Shown here piece by piece: positions 32,536 through 43,372 of a stretch of 64,000 nt of DNA (positions are counted from its first letter, which is position 1; each line of letters opens with the position of its first letter). The DNA is from Halicephalobus mephisto (taxonomy: Eukaryota; Nematoda; Chromadorea; Rhabditida; Panagrolaimidae). The notes below the pieces were generated by a model. The model was not told the DNA's origin and did not search any database. It was given only the letters and a program-made list of their open reading frames with translations. The stretch is from positions 1 through 64,000 of the forward strand of contig SWDT01000196.1 in the NCBI GenBank assembly GCA_009193035.1, in the 5' to 3' direction. The translations under genes and the position numbers were made by a program.

Positions 32536-33381
32536 ACGTCCTGAATCCACAACATTAAAATAATGAAAATTTATTTAAAATTTACAATTGTTGTGATTCC
32601 TGTTAAAATAGAAAAACAATATTGTTAATTTTTATTCAACAATAAAGCACAGACGAAAATTATATACAACTTTCATAAAAGACAACTGAGAACTTCCTCA
32701 TGTCCTACAGTATCCCGCATTCCTTGATATTCAGGCTAGTGCTCCAAGTATTCCTTTTCTAGTCTAGTTTGCGTCCCAACAGTGCCTAAGGCTGGTACTC
32801 TATACTATGAAGAAATAGAGACTGTCAATGACGGAGACCACTGACAGTAATAAAATTTATATAAAAACTACAAAAAAGAGTAACAACGAAATGCTGTTTT
32901 CTTACAGTACGCCACATGAGAACCATTCTTGCGTCAGTCGCCTCGAGACCAATTTCCATTTCAAAAATGACAGAATACCAAGAGAAATAACATCCTAATC
33001 TAGACTACAGTAAGATTAGAAAAATCAGAATTTGGATCTACTGAGATCACTTATACGAAAAACTGATTTACAGTTTTCTGCCCAGAAACTTGGCCGTGGT
33101 GATTTTCGAAATAAAATGTTTTCTGAAAATTATTCATCTAAAACAAAAAATCCGCTCAATAAAATCAAAAAATTAATTTTTTCATTAAAAATACTGTAAG
33201 TTTTTAAAACTTTTTACCAGAATTCTTCCGGCAACTTTAATGCAGTTCCCTAGTTCCAGAATCTCCCGAACTTAAAAGTTCCTAATACTCAACATAACCA
33301 CCGAATTCGCCGAGCTCAAGATCCACTTGTTCTTGATCAAAATGTTAATTTTAAGACCTATCTTCTGAAAAAACTTTACTT

Positions 33382-33603
33382 GATCGTGGTTAGGGATTCC
33401 TGGTCCACGTGGAGATGAAAAATAAGCACAAAATTTATTTATTAAGCCCGGAGGCAGAATATACAAAACAATTCCAATAATTATTACGTAATTCATTTAA
33501 TTTCCCACCAGTGCAGAATCGTAAACCTCTCGTTAACCCTCAGGGCATTTCCCTTCGGGACCAACACTGCGCGGATTTCCACCAAAATTAACAATACACG
33601 ATC
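33382..33603. mobile_element. GATCGTG-ended MITE, copy 2
   Basis: 222-base copy of the element at 22977-23198 in the same orientation, with a few substitutions. Lies downstream of the small membrane protein gene. Confidence 0.9.
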
Positions 33604-33953
33604 CAATACTTCACAAAACGCAACTTGTATAATTATTTTCCTAGATAACTTTTTTCTTGATCTTTTTGATTCTTCTCTAAAATTTACCACAACTAAGTCA
33701 AAAAAGAAGATCCAGGATTAAGTTAAGACAACCAAAATTTCGAAATATCTGATTAAACATTTCCTTCTTTTCTGGATTTTGAAATCTCGACCAAAATATA
33801 TCAACAAATTGCGAATTATCTCCATCAATCCCCTGTTGACGTCAGTAAAGACTCTTAAAAGATTCCTCCTAAAACACTTTGTATCCAAAATACCTCGTAA
33901 AAATCAACTTTCATCACCCAAAAATATACAAACTTCTATTGTATCAATTTATC

Positions 33954-34718
33954 CTATGATTGTTTCAAATAATGTCCTACACTAGAAACATCTACATTGC
34001 CTTCTTCGTCTTTCGGTCTCAAATCATTTTCAGTTTTTCCCTTCAACGCCAAATCTTTCCAGAACCTCGTCAGCCTATCTCTATCTGATTTAGCATCTTC
34101 AACCGAGACATATCTCTGTTCCGGTTTAATTTTATCCACCAATATTGGATTCGTTACTTTCTCAAGAATCTAAAAACTCATCATTATTAACAATCTCATT
34201 TTACAAACACTTACTCCTTTGTAGACCAAGTAATAAGCAATACCAATATTGATTCCATCAACTCCTCCTTGGAATCTCTTCCAGTACCATCCAACCAAAA
34301 AGAAAGTACTAGCATATCTATCTAACACTAAACTAGAAGTATCACATCTGATTTGATAGCATCTATCTCTAATTTTCCTCTCATTCCATCCTTGATACGT
34401 CGTCCAAGCAACTGACAAAAACGGTCCAGCAACTAATCCAGCAATCAAAAATCTTCCTTGAATCCTTCTACACAAATTCCTGATTACTTTCCTTGAATTA
34501 TTCGTCGTATTTTCCGGAGTAAGTTTTCTAATAAGATAAAATCGATAAATCGGATGAACTATAGCTCCTCCTAAAAATGCTGAAATTTCTCCACATTTCA
34601 TCATCCACCAAATAGCATATTCCGTTCTCGGCAATGGAATATCCGCCAATGTTTCTGGTGTTTGACTTGATCGAAACAATTGCGTAAAATTATTAAACCA
34701 AGTTTCTAATCCAATCAT
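33954..34718 (-). CDS. Small multi-pass membrane protein of unknown function
   Basis: Two exons, 34215-34718 and 33954-34169, in phase, give 239 residues. Hydrophobic stretches occur at ISAFLGGAIVHPIYRFYLI, FLIAGLVAGPFLSVAWTTY, TFFLVGWYWKRF and GINIGIAYYLVYKGV, followed by a charged tail (KSDRDRLTRFWKDLALKGK). The glycine-rich helices and a size near 240 residues resemble a conserved eukaryotic family (DUF1757, from memory), possibly mitochondrial; this is uncertain. The ATG directly follows TTGTTTTAG, a trans-splice acceptor. It lies 124 bases downstream of BMS1 on the same strand, which fits a nematode operon with SL2 splicing. Confidence 0.8.
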
Positions 34719-34842
34719 CTAAAACAATCAATCAAAAAAATACAAAAAAAATCAAAATAAAACAATGGAATTCAACCATTATATCCACATTCAATTTCAT
34801 ATTAAAATTTTAAAAATTCAACAATAAATCCAAACTCAACAA

Positions 34843-37800
34843 TCAATTTTTTCCTTTAATTTCATCCAAAACACTTTGAATTTTCTTCTTATCCCTCTTC
34901 GAAAGCATTCTACAAACTTCCTTTTGGGTTTGTTTCCGTTTCTTTTCTTTCCTTCCATTAATTTCTGCCAATTCTTTCTCATACTTCCTTTTTCTAGCTT
35001 CCCTTTGTTTTTCCTTCTTCATCATTTCCTCCTCATGAACAGTACTAATCATATCCATCAATTGTCTCGCTTTACTTTCATGTGGTTCAAGAATAACAGC
35101 TGTATGTTTCGTCTCAAGTTCTGATTTCTGAAACTTCTTATTAGCATACGATTGTTTCGCTTTCTGAACATCCATTTTCGGTTTCAAATCATATGGTAAT
35201 TCATTTTGAAGATCATTTGGAATTTTCAAAGCTCTAGAAACAAATTCAGGTTTCTTCACTTCTCTGTAATGAGAATCAGGATTATCTTCCGGTTTGACTC
35301 CTAATTCATGTCGTAATCTTCCAACTGTTTTCATTCCTATCCATTTCAAAGACGATTCCAGAAGTTTATCCGTCACAGCAGCATAGAATTTCGGCAAAGG
35401 AACTTGAACCCAGGACCTAAGGAACACAATATCACTCGCTTTAATCTTGTCTTCAAACGATGCTCTGAAACCTCCAGGATGTTGATTCACCGCTTTCTTG
35501 ATAAATCCACGAATACCACTGACAGTTCTTATAGCAGAACCTTCAAATCTAGCTACTTCAATAGGAGAATTAAACATTCCCTTAATAAAAGCTGTATTTT
35601 TGTAAATTTCATAAGGAGTTCCAACAAGTTTCAATTTCTTAACCACCTGAATAGACTTGTCCATCGCCATTACTGATCCTGTTGCTGCTATACGATATCC
35701 ACTCTAAAAATAACCACTTTCCAAAACTAACCATTAACTGTAACTTACCATATCCTCATCGACACTTTGAATACCCAGGAATCCTGTATTCTGAGCAACA
35801 AGTGGACCCCAAAAAACAGCATTACAAAAAGTACTTTGCGGAGTGTATTTAATGAATCTATTCCTCATATTATGGTCTTGAATAGAATAAACAACAACTG
35901 TCTGGAACCTTCTCCATCCACAAGAAATTATCAATGGATCTTTAGATTTCAAAATTCTATCATACCATCTATGTTTCTTGACTCTCACATGAACATATCC
36001 CATATTCTGTTCTCCAGTCAACAAACCACCAAGAATATAAGGAGTATCAGGATTAAAATGCTGAACAAATTCAACTGGAACATCGTCAATTTCAACTCTA
36101 ACGTACATTCCAGGTCTGAATCCTTCTAGTTGACATCTTGTTTCATCATCCATCCCTTCAAAAGCACTTTTATTTCTTTGAGCTTGTTCTTCAAATTCAG
36201 CTTTTAGAGCATTATAAGGAGCTTTAACTTCATCATATTCTGCATCAAACTGTTTTTTCAATCTTTCTTTCATCTGTCTTCGCCGTTCAGCCGCTTCTGC
36301 CTCAGTTTCCTTCTTTTCTGGTTTACTTTCTGTTTTGTCTTCAACAAGATCATTATATTCATCATCATCAGTATCTCCTTCAATATCTTCATCTTCAGAT
36401 CCTTGTTCATCTTCACTGTTGAAGCCATCTTTCTGATCTTCTGGATCCCAGTTACCAGTAACAAAACAATCTCTAATAGAATCTCGAATTTCTTGATTAC
36501 TCCAATCTTTAACTGCAAAAATACCACCAATGGAAAGATACTTTGACGATGATGGGATTTCTTTGTAACAAAAACCATCTTCTAGATCCTTGAACGCAGT
36601 TTTTTCAGAAAATCCACCACGACGAGCAACTTTAAAGATTCCTCCAGCTAATTCTTTGTCTTCATCATCGTCATCAGATTCATCATTGTCGTTAACATCG
36701 TAAATAAATTTGGACCAATTAACACGAGTTCTTTTCTTTCCTTTGTATTGTGACATTGCTTTTTCTGCTAGTGATTCCCATTGTCCTTTTCTAGTTTCAC
36801 CAACCAAAAGTTGACCAGATTCCTCTTCTTCTTCATCATCAGATTCTTCTTCATCTTCAAAATCACCATCATCCTCTTCTTCATCATTGAGATTTCCTTT
36901 TTCTTCGTCAATCTCAACTGGAGCCAATCCACTAAGCAACTTCAACGGAGCTTTACTCATCTTCTCATCAATAGTCTCCTGGATCCCTTCAATGGCTTCA
37001 ACAAGTTCATCTTTTTTCTGTTTCTTGAAAGCACCTGAACTAGATTCAATGTAAATAGCGTCTTTGTCATAGACGATTCCTCCAAGACCAGAAAACGGGG
37101 CATAAATCATTCTTTCCTTCTCATTCAGACTTCTTTTCATTCTTTGTGAAGGTAAGGGACATGGATCCGGAAGAGCACTGACATCTTTGATTTTCAAGTC
37201 ACCAACTCCAGGAATATGGACGGAAGAATAATTCTTCAAGTGAGTTCCACGAACCCAACCGTAAACGGAAACAGTTCTATCCACTTTCTCATTGGCTTTG
37301 ATAGCTTCCGGATCAGTCAAATCTTCCATTCTGTCGATCAGAACGTACGGATGGGTATTTCTCCAGATAATCGGTCGGAATTTCAAAACTGAAATGAATC
37401 TAGCCAAGTTTTTGACTTCTCCAGGGATGTAAAAGTCATTGACAACACCAGAAAGGTAGAACAACTTGGCGCCTTCGTAGACTTCTGTCCAAAATCTGTG
37501 CTTCAGAATTTTCTTCGCTCTTTTTAAACTTGTTTCTTTTTTGAATAAATCCAAGTGACTCAAAACCCCCATTATCCTGGGCATTCCATGGACTTGGCAA
37601 ATGTTGATCATCTCAAAGGCTTCCATCTCGAATCCGTAAGATCCGTCCATCATTAATAAGATCAAATCGGCGACTTTAGCGGCATCAATCATCGAGTTGA
37701 TGTCGTTCTCCACCTCGATAAATGTGATTCTCCTACATTTTCCAGTGACAATAGTAAATGGACCTCTGATATTGTTGATCGGGTTCTTCACATAGTGTCT

Positions 37801-38203
37801 CACTAAGCTCTTGAGCAAAGTTGATTTACCTACTTTAGAAGGACCCGCAATGGCGACAATGATAGGAGGGGGTTCTACCGGAGTTCTATCGATAATAGGA
37901 ACATGGACTTTCCGTTCAGACAAATTAGCAGCTCTGAAAGTAATGGATCAAGCGTTAAAAAGGAAAACGAGGACCGACAAACCTCGCAATTGCCAATCTA
38001 GCTCTGTTCGCTGATGTGAAAGTGAAAGCTTTGAGATTATTCGTTCTTTCGAGTGTTCCTTTCTTGGCCGCAGTTTTCTGCTTCTTCGTAATCTTGCCAC
38101 CGGTCTTGTGGACTAAAATTCATATGTGAAAAGTAGTCAGGGAAAATGAAAACAAACCTTGATGTTTTTTGTTTTTCTGTTCCTTGAAATTTGGATCCAT
38201 CAT
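34843..38203 (-). CDS. BMS1: Ribosome biogenesis GTPase BMS1
   Basis: Exons 38158-38203, 37983-38112, 35749-37933 and 34843-35703 join in phase to 1073 residues. The N-terminus is basic ([13 protein letters not shown]). The P-loop is [11 protein letters not shown]; the rest of the G domain includes VLSHLDLF. An AARP2CN-type region ([26 protein letters not shown]) follows, then acidic tracts (about residues 400-440 and 545-590) and the conserved C-terminal part ([43 protein letters not shown]). The tail is lysine-rich coiled coil ([20 protein letters not shown]). BMS1 acts in the nucleolus in the small-subunit processome with RCL1. Length matches the family. Probably the first gene of a two-gene operon and divergent from mxl-1. 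Confidence 0.97.
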
Positions 38204-38476
38204 GGAATCTAAAAGGATGAAAATGCAGATTAAATAATTGTTTAGGATTAACGATAAGAAAAAAGCAAAAATAAAGTAGGGAAAGATTAGAAACACGAGT
38301 GAAAAAGTAAAATTCAAAAATAGTCTGAAAATCAGAGGATTGTGTGTTTGCTGTTCGGAACATTTCGCCAAAGCACGGTTATTCTTTGTGAACTATGATC
38401 ATTTGGATTTTAATTTTTTGTTTTTTCTTCTTTTTTCCTTTGTTTTCAGTCTAACTGTCCTTCAAACGACCTAAAG

Positions 38477-38915
38477 ATGAGCGATAATGAGTTTAGTGAT
38501 ATGGAGGTTTGATTTTGATATATCAATTTTTATTTTTAATTTTTTTTAGATCGACATAGAATCCAATTCGCCCATGCCAAGTGTTTGCAGCAACTCCAGT
38601 GGTCACGCAGATCCGAAACTTCATGCCAGAGCCCAGCATAATGCTCTAGAACGAAGACGACGAGACAACATTAAAGACATGTACACTTCTTTGAAGGACG
38701 AAATCGCCAATTTCAATCACGAACGAGCTTCTCGCGCTCAAATCCTCTGCAAGACCATCGATCAGATGAAAGAACTCAAGGATGATGTAGAACAAGTAGA
38801 ATCCGAGATTAAAGACATGGAGAAAGAAACAGAACAATTAGAACGAGAATTGCAGGAACTAGAAGCCGCCGAAGCGAGTTGCAGAAGTACCCCAGAAAGG
38901 ACCATTGTCCAATAA
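38477..38915 (+). CDS. mxl-1: MAX-like bHLH-zip transcription factor MXL-1
   Basis: Two exons, 38477-38506 and 38550-38915, give 131 residues beginning MSDNEFSDME. The basic region and helix 1 (HARAQHNALERRRRDNIKDM) carry the E-box-contacting H, E and R of MAX proteins. The loop and helix 2 follow (FNHERASRAQILCKTIDQM), then a leucine-zipper-like coiled coil rich in E/K (about residues 85-120). C. elegans MXL-1 is about the same size and binds CACGTG with MDL-1. A TTTTCAG acceptor 28 bases upstream of the ATG suggests trans-splicing. Transcribed away from BMS1 and toward the ZNF277 gene. Confidence 0.93.
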
Positions 38916-39170
38916 CATTGCTACCCACATTGCTCCATTTTAAACTCATAAACTAAAACCCATACCGTATTTTAAACCTTTTCTAATCCGAAATTTGGTT
39001 CGAGAGCTTTATCATCGTCCATAGGAAAACAAAATGTACATTTTTCCCAGTTCGGGCTCAAAACAATAAGATTTAAAAAAAAACTACAACAGAAAAGCTA
39101 AAGAACCTAACAACAGCTGGAAAAAATAAGGGTTCTCGCACCTTTTGGAATTGAAAGAATCGCGTTGTAG

Positions 39171-41243
39171 TTAATTGTTGTCAAAACTGAGTGAATTTCC
39201 AGAACGAATAGTTTTGATAAGTTCCTTGAATTCTTCACTACCTCCATCTTCAGTAAGTGGAGGCAAATCTTCAGGAATCACTGTGGAAATAGTGTTAGCT
39301 TTGGATTCTTCAATCAATCTGACAGTAACAGGAGCTTCAGGATTTACTTCAACTTCATGTTTAGCCAGGTCCTTTCGATGTTCGTCCAGATGAGATTCCA
39401 GCATCCAAAGAAAATGATCGTTCCCGAACATCGGAACCAGATTTTCCTCAGTATCCCATTGCGCACGATCAGGAATCTCAACAACTCCATCCGATTTCTG
39501 GACTTTTGCACGATAATTAGGAGTGTTGAAAATCTGCAAAAAAGTAATATATCAGAATTTAAATTTCTACAAACCTCTTTTCGGATATGATTAAGCAGTT
39601 TCATACGACCATAAACATCAAGTTTTTCTTTTTCAATGTAAGAAATCAAATCAAACTTATGAGCTTCAATAAGATGACTCAAAAGTCCTTGAACTTTGTC
39701 GTAACTGTCATCACAGAAGAGACAGACAACTCTAAGCTGATCTTCATCAGTATTGTCTTCCTGCCACTCATGCCATTCCAAGTCTTCTTCCTCATCGTCA
39801 GAATCCTGGAAGGACGGCATAGTGTCCTCAAAGTCTTCAGCCAAGACATCCAACCAGCGTTTTCCAAGTTCAAGATAGTTGATAATGTAGAACTTGTCGT
39901 AGTAATTATTCTTCGGGTTCACTTCACGATGGTTACGTTTCCGCATGTGATCCATCAAGACATTTCTATCAGAAAAAGTCTTCTCACAATAGATGCATTC
40001 ATTTCTGTTGAGTTTTTCTCGCAGATGTTCAATGTACTCATGAACGAAAACGAGATTGTCCGGAGATCCGAGATTCAAGTGATGGATCATGTACAGATGA
40101 TGAATCAACTTGGCTCTGTTTCCGCGAGCAACATACCGACAAAAAACACAGTGCATCGAGAAATTTACTTCTTCGCGTTCTCTCTGCTGGCAAGCTAGGG
40201 CTTCTTCAAGACGACGCATGGCCAAGCGTTGTCGGATGGCGTAGTCTTCTTGAATTCTTTCAGACATTTCATAATAATAGTCAGTTTTGCCATGGAAGGG
40301 ATTCTTCTCATCCGGAACGACTTTGGGGAAGAGCGTTTCCATCTTGTCTTTGGCAAATCGTTGACGCCAATGCTCGATATAACGTTTCGGATCAACGATG
40401 AGTTCCATTTCTTCAACAACGATCTTGTGCTCTTTCAGAAGATGTTCCGAAAACTTTGGAATGTCGTCAGGGAGGTTGAAAAACTCCAGGCAGCTGAGGC
40501 ACATTGTCGGGCCTCCCCAGAGAGGGGAATAGCCGACAGGTGGGACTGTTCCAGAAAGAGTTCGAATTCGGCCACGGGGGATTTGAAGACATGGCTTGGA
40601 GATCTCTCTGTGGTACGGAGCATCGTCATCAGAATCAGAAAACGGCTCATCAAGGTCAAACTCGTCTCCGAAGTCGAAACTCTCGCCGTTGGAGGTGACC
40701 GAGTTCGAAGTATGTCGGCGAGATTTGCTTCCAGCTAAAAGGAAATCATCATTTTGAAGCAAACAGTGAAAAATAAAATAGTATGCACAGCTGTGAACCA
40801 GATCTAGATTCACAAACAATAAAAATAACCTCCGATCCAATCGTTTCGAAATTCAAAAGTAAAAACCTACAGTTCGAAGATCTCCGACGTTCTGAACCTT
40901 CAGAAGGCTTCTTGAAATTGGTCTTGTCGACGCTTTTTTGCTTCTGAGGTCCATTGGATTTGTGAGAATTTCTCCGATCTCTTCCGTTGTCCTTCCCGGA
41001 TCCGCTGTGAACCCGATCACGAGGTTTCTTGTTATCAGAAACGGAATTGATTTTCTTCTTTCCGCCGTCAGAGGTAGAATTGGTGGACTTCTTGCTTCCA
41101 GATCGACTGAGGTTCCCCTCTTCCTTCTTCTCCTCAGTCGGGGGAGCTGGTTTACACGCCGCAGCAGCGGAATAGCTGTTCAACCTCTGTTTCGGCTGCT
41201 TCACATTTTCAGCCTTCTCAGATTCGACGCCATTTCCGCTCAT
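39171..41243 (-). CDS. ZNF277: C2H2 zinc-finger protein, ZNF277 homologue
   Basis: Exons 40871-41243, 39575-40734 and 39171-39533 join in phase to 631 residues. The first 125 residues are low-complexity Ser/Lys/Arg, like an RNA-binding or nuclear tail. The core has four zinc-finger-like units: CLSCLEFF-FSEHLLKEH, CVFCRYVA-LIHHLYMIHH, CIYCEKTFSDRNVLMDHMRK-NH and CLFCDDSY-LLSHLIEAH, plus the family signature NNYYDKFYIINYLELGKRW and the acidic DSDDEEEDLEWHEW. ZNF277 in animals binds the ribosomal protein uS5 (RPS2) and acts in Polycomb-linked contexts. It ends 255 bases from the end of mxl-1 (convergent). Confidence 0.88.
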
Positions 41244-42057
41244 GTTCAGTAAAAACGATAAAGATGTTTAAATTGTTTGGAATTGAATCCAGGGGGTACC
41301 CTAAAAATCCATATATTAAAAAATTGATGAATATTATTACCGAGTTTTCATATATCAAGAAGTACCGAAATTCAACATATCACGGTAAATAAGTAGTTTT
41401 AAAACGAAATTAACGATAAACAAGCTTGTAAACAACGCAACAAAGAACCACGTGAGCGAAGTGGGACCAATTGAAAGAAATGCCCGTCGATACGTTTTAA
41501 AACCCATTTCCACCTATTTTTATCCGGTTAGTCGGGTGAGGGAATTGAGCATTTATCTTGAAGGGATCGAACTAGGATAAAAAAAACTCAATATGACCAA
41601 ACAAGGAAGAGAAAGTCCTTTTAAAAGACGGCAAACATGGAAAAGCTGCACATGAGATTTTCGTGCCGGGAACCGTTTCCACGCCCGAAGCAGTGTGAAT
41701 CTCGTAAAACAATTCCGCGGCTGTTTAATTTTAGGTTGTTTTTTATTTTATTAATTATATATTTAGGATAATTAGTGAGTTATTGAGTAATACGTCGAAT
41801 AATGCGCGATTTAGGAAAAATAGGTCAGAAAATTAAATTTTTGCGCGTGAACTTTGACCCGAGCGAAAGTCACTTTTTAGGTATCTAATTTTCGACCGTT
41901 ATTGTCAGCAACTATGGCTAAACAATAGTTGAATCGGGATCCTAAAGGGAAATTTAAATTACACCGAAATTTTTATATAAAAAACAAAAAATGAAAGTTC
42001 AAAGATCTCGTGACAAAAGATTTGTTTCGAAATATTTTTGTTTTTAGTATATAGTAT

Positions 42058-42330
42058 TTATATATGAAAACTCAATAAAGGATGATGGTGGAGTTTTTGG
42101 ATCCACGGAAAATGGATGCTGGCACCAAAATCTTCGTCCATTTCAGGCTGCCATGTTGGTCTTTGTTTCATGTTGATAGGCCTAGAGAAACCACCAGACG
42201 CACTCGCACTCGTCTGTGTGTATTCCGAGCCCAGAGTGACAAGCTCCAGCACGTGGCAGACGATATCGATGGCCTCGTTAGCGCTCTGATCACGAGGGAT
42301 GCGCGTGCCCCTCCCCTTTGTTGTAGAATT
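42058..42330 (-). CDS. Probable 3' terminal exon of an unidentified gene
   Basis: After an AAAACAG acceptor, 90 sense codons run in phase 0 to TAA. The peptide includes RIPRDQSANEAIDIVCHVLE, then LVTLGSEYTQTSASASGG, RPTWQPEMDEDFG and the end HHHPLLSFHI. Codons are rich in C or G at third positions (GCC ATC GAT ATC GTC TGC CAC GTG CTG GAG), unlike neighbours, and the stretch is an island in AT-rich DNA. I do not recognise the family and found no upstream exon or convincing ATG, so start and gene extent are unknown. The plus strand is also open over the same region but has no splice signals. Confidence 0.45.
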   Translation of the reverse strand, partial: NSTTKGRGTRIPRDQSANEAIDIVCHVLELVTLGSEYTQTSASASGGFSRPINMKQRPTWQPEMDEDFGASIHFPWIQKLHHHPLLSFHI

Positions 42331-42704
42331 CTGTTTTTATCAATCGAGGACGACTTGAGTTGTTTTCAAAAACAGTTGGATATAGGATCTGTCAAGTGCA
42401 AAAATCAAGCGCAAAGTACTTTAAAGGTTAACAATCAAGTATCGGTCGAGTAGTTACGTCTTCGAAAAATTAACATAATTATCCGGGTGACAACTATTGC
42501 TCCCTTGCGGCGTTTAATTCCTTAATTTCGCAAAAATGATTTAATTTTTTTGTTTTTAGACCAGTTTTGGTCTCGGATTAACTTAACACGCCAATCGAAT
42601 AACAAAAAGGACTAAAAATAAAAAATAAGCTTAATCTTACGAAATTAGGGAACCAAATGCTACAGGGAAATAACCACCTCACAGTTGATTTTTTAAACTT
42701 CCTA

Positions 42705-42905
42705 GACACTATCCAGGTCTTTCACTGAGATCTTGATCTGTGGATAGTGCTTAATTTTGAATAGTTTTTTAAATTTTTCGAACACTATTTTTCTATTCCA
42801 CTGCAGTGTTGGTTCATGGATAGTGTTTAATTCTGAATGATTTTTTGAATTTTTTGAACACTATCCACGATTAATATCACAATGAAAGACCTGGATAGTG
42901 TCTAC
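42705..42905. repeat. CACTATCC/GGATAGTG motif cluster
   Basis: Six half-sites, alternating in orientation, with flanks that pair as a palindrome (ACACTATCCAGGTCTTTCA against TGAAAGACCTGGATAGTGT). Related to the arrays at 49440, 51845, 56130 and 58095. Confidence 0.75.
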
Positions 42906-43372
42906 TTTAAGGCACTTTTTGCTGATAGTTATTCCCTTACGGTATTTAGTCCCTGAATTTTGTGTAATTTAATTTTTTTGTTTTTAGATAAATTTTTCAG
43001 TAGACAGACTAATCTAAGATAACAATCACGATCAAAAAAACTGATTAAAAAACACCATTCTTACGAAATTAGGGGACCAGGTGCCTCGAGGGAGTCGTCG
43101 TTATGAATTAGATTAACTTAAACGATACTCTGAAAATCCCAAATTCATAAAGATGTCGATCATTTTTGATGGAAGCGAATTTAGGATTCTAGTGAATTTA
43201 CCTAATATTGTTTTTTTTTTCTTGATAGAAAATTAATTTTTTGTTGACGAAAAAACAAAAAAATACAACTTTGCTTTCATCAAAAAATATTGATAATTCT
43301 ATGGATATTGATCTGGATAAAAATTTAAACAGTAAATTTGAATAATTTTTTTATTTTAGATGTTTTTTTTAA

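Larger units (their letters stand above)
41244..43372. other. Intergenic region upstream of ZNF277 and the TAF1C-like gene
   Basis: 2.1 kb between divergent genes. It holds one coding-like exon (42058-42330, minus, listed separately) and an inverted set of CACTATCC/GGATAGTG motifs at 42705-42905. The rest is AT-rich. Short paired phrases such as CTTACGAAATTAGG near 42636 and 43064 show a partial duplication around the motif cluster. Confidence 0.5.

Noticed and set aside
39587..40738. Long plus-strand ORFs over the ZNF277 gene
   Set aside because: The minus frame has zinc-finger motifs and correct splicing; the plus frames are by-products of its codon bias.
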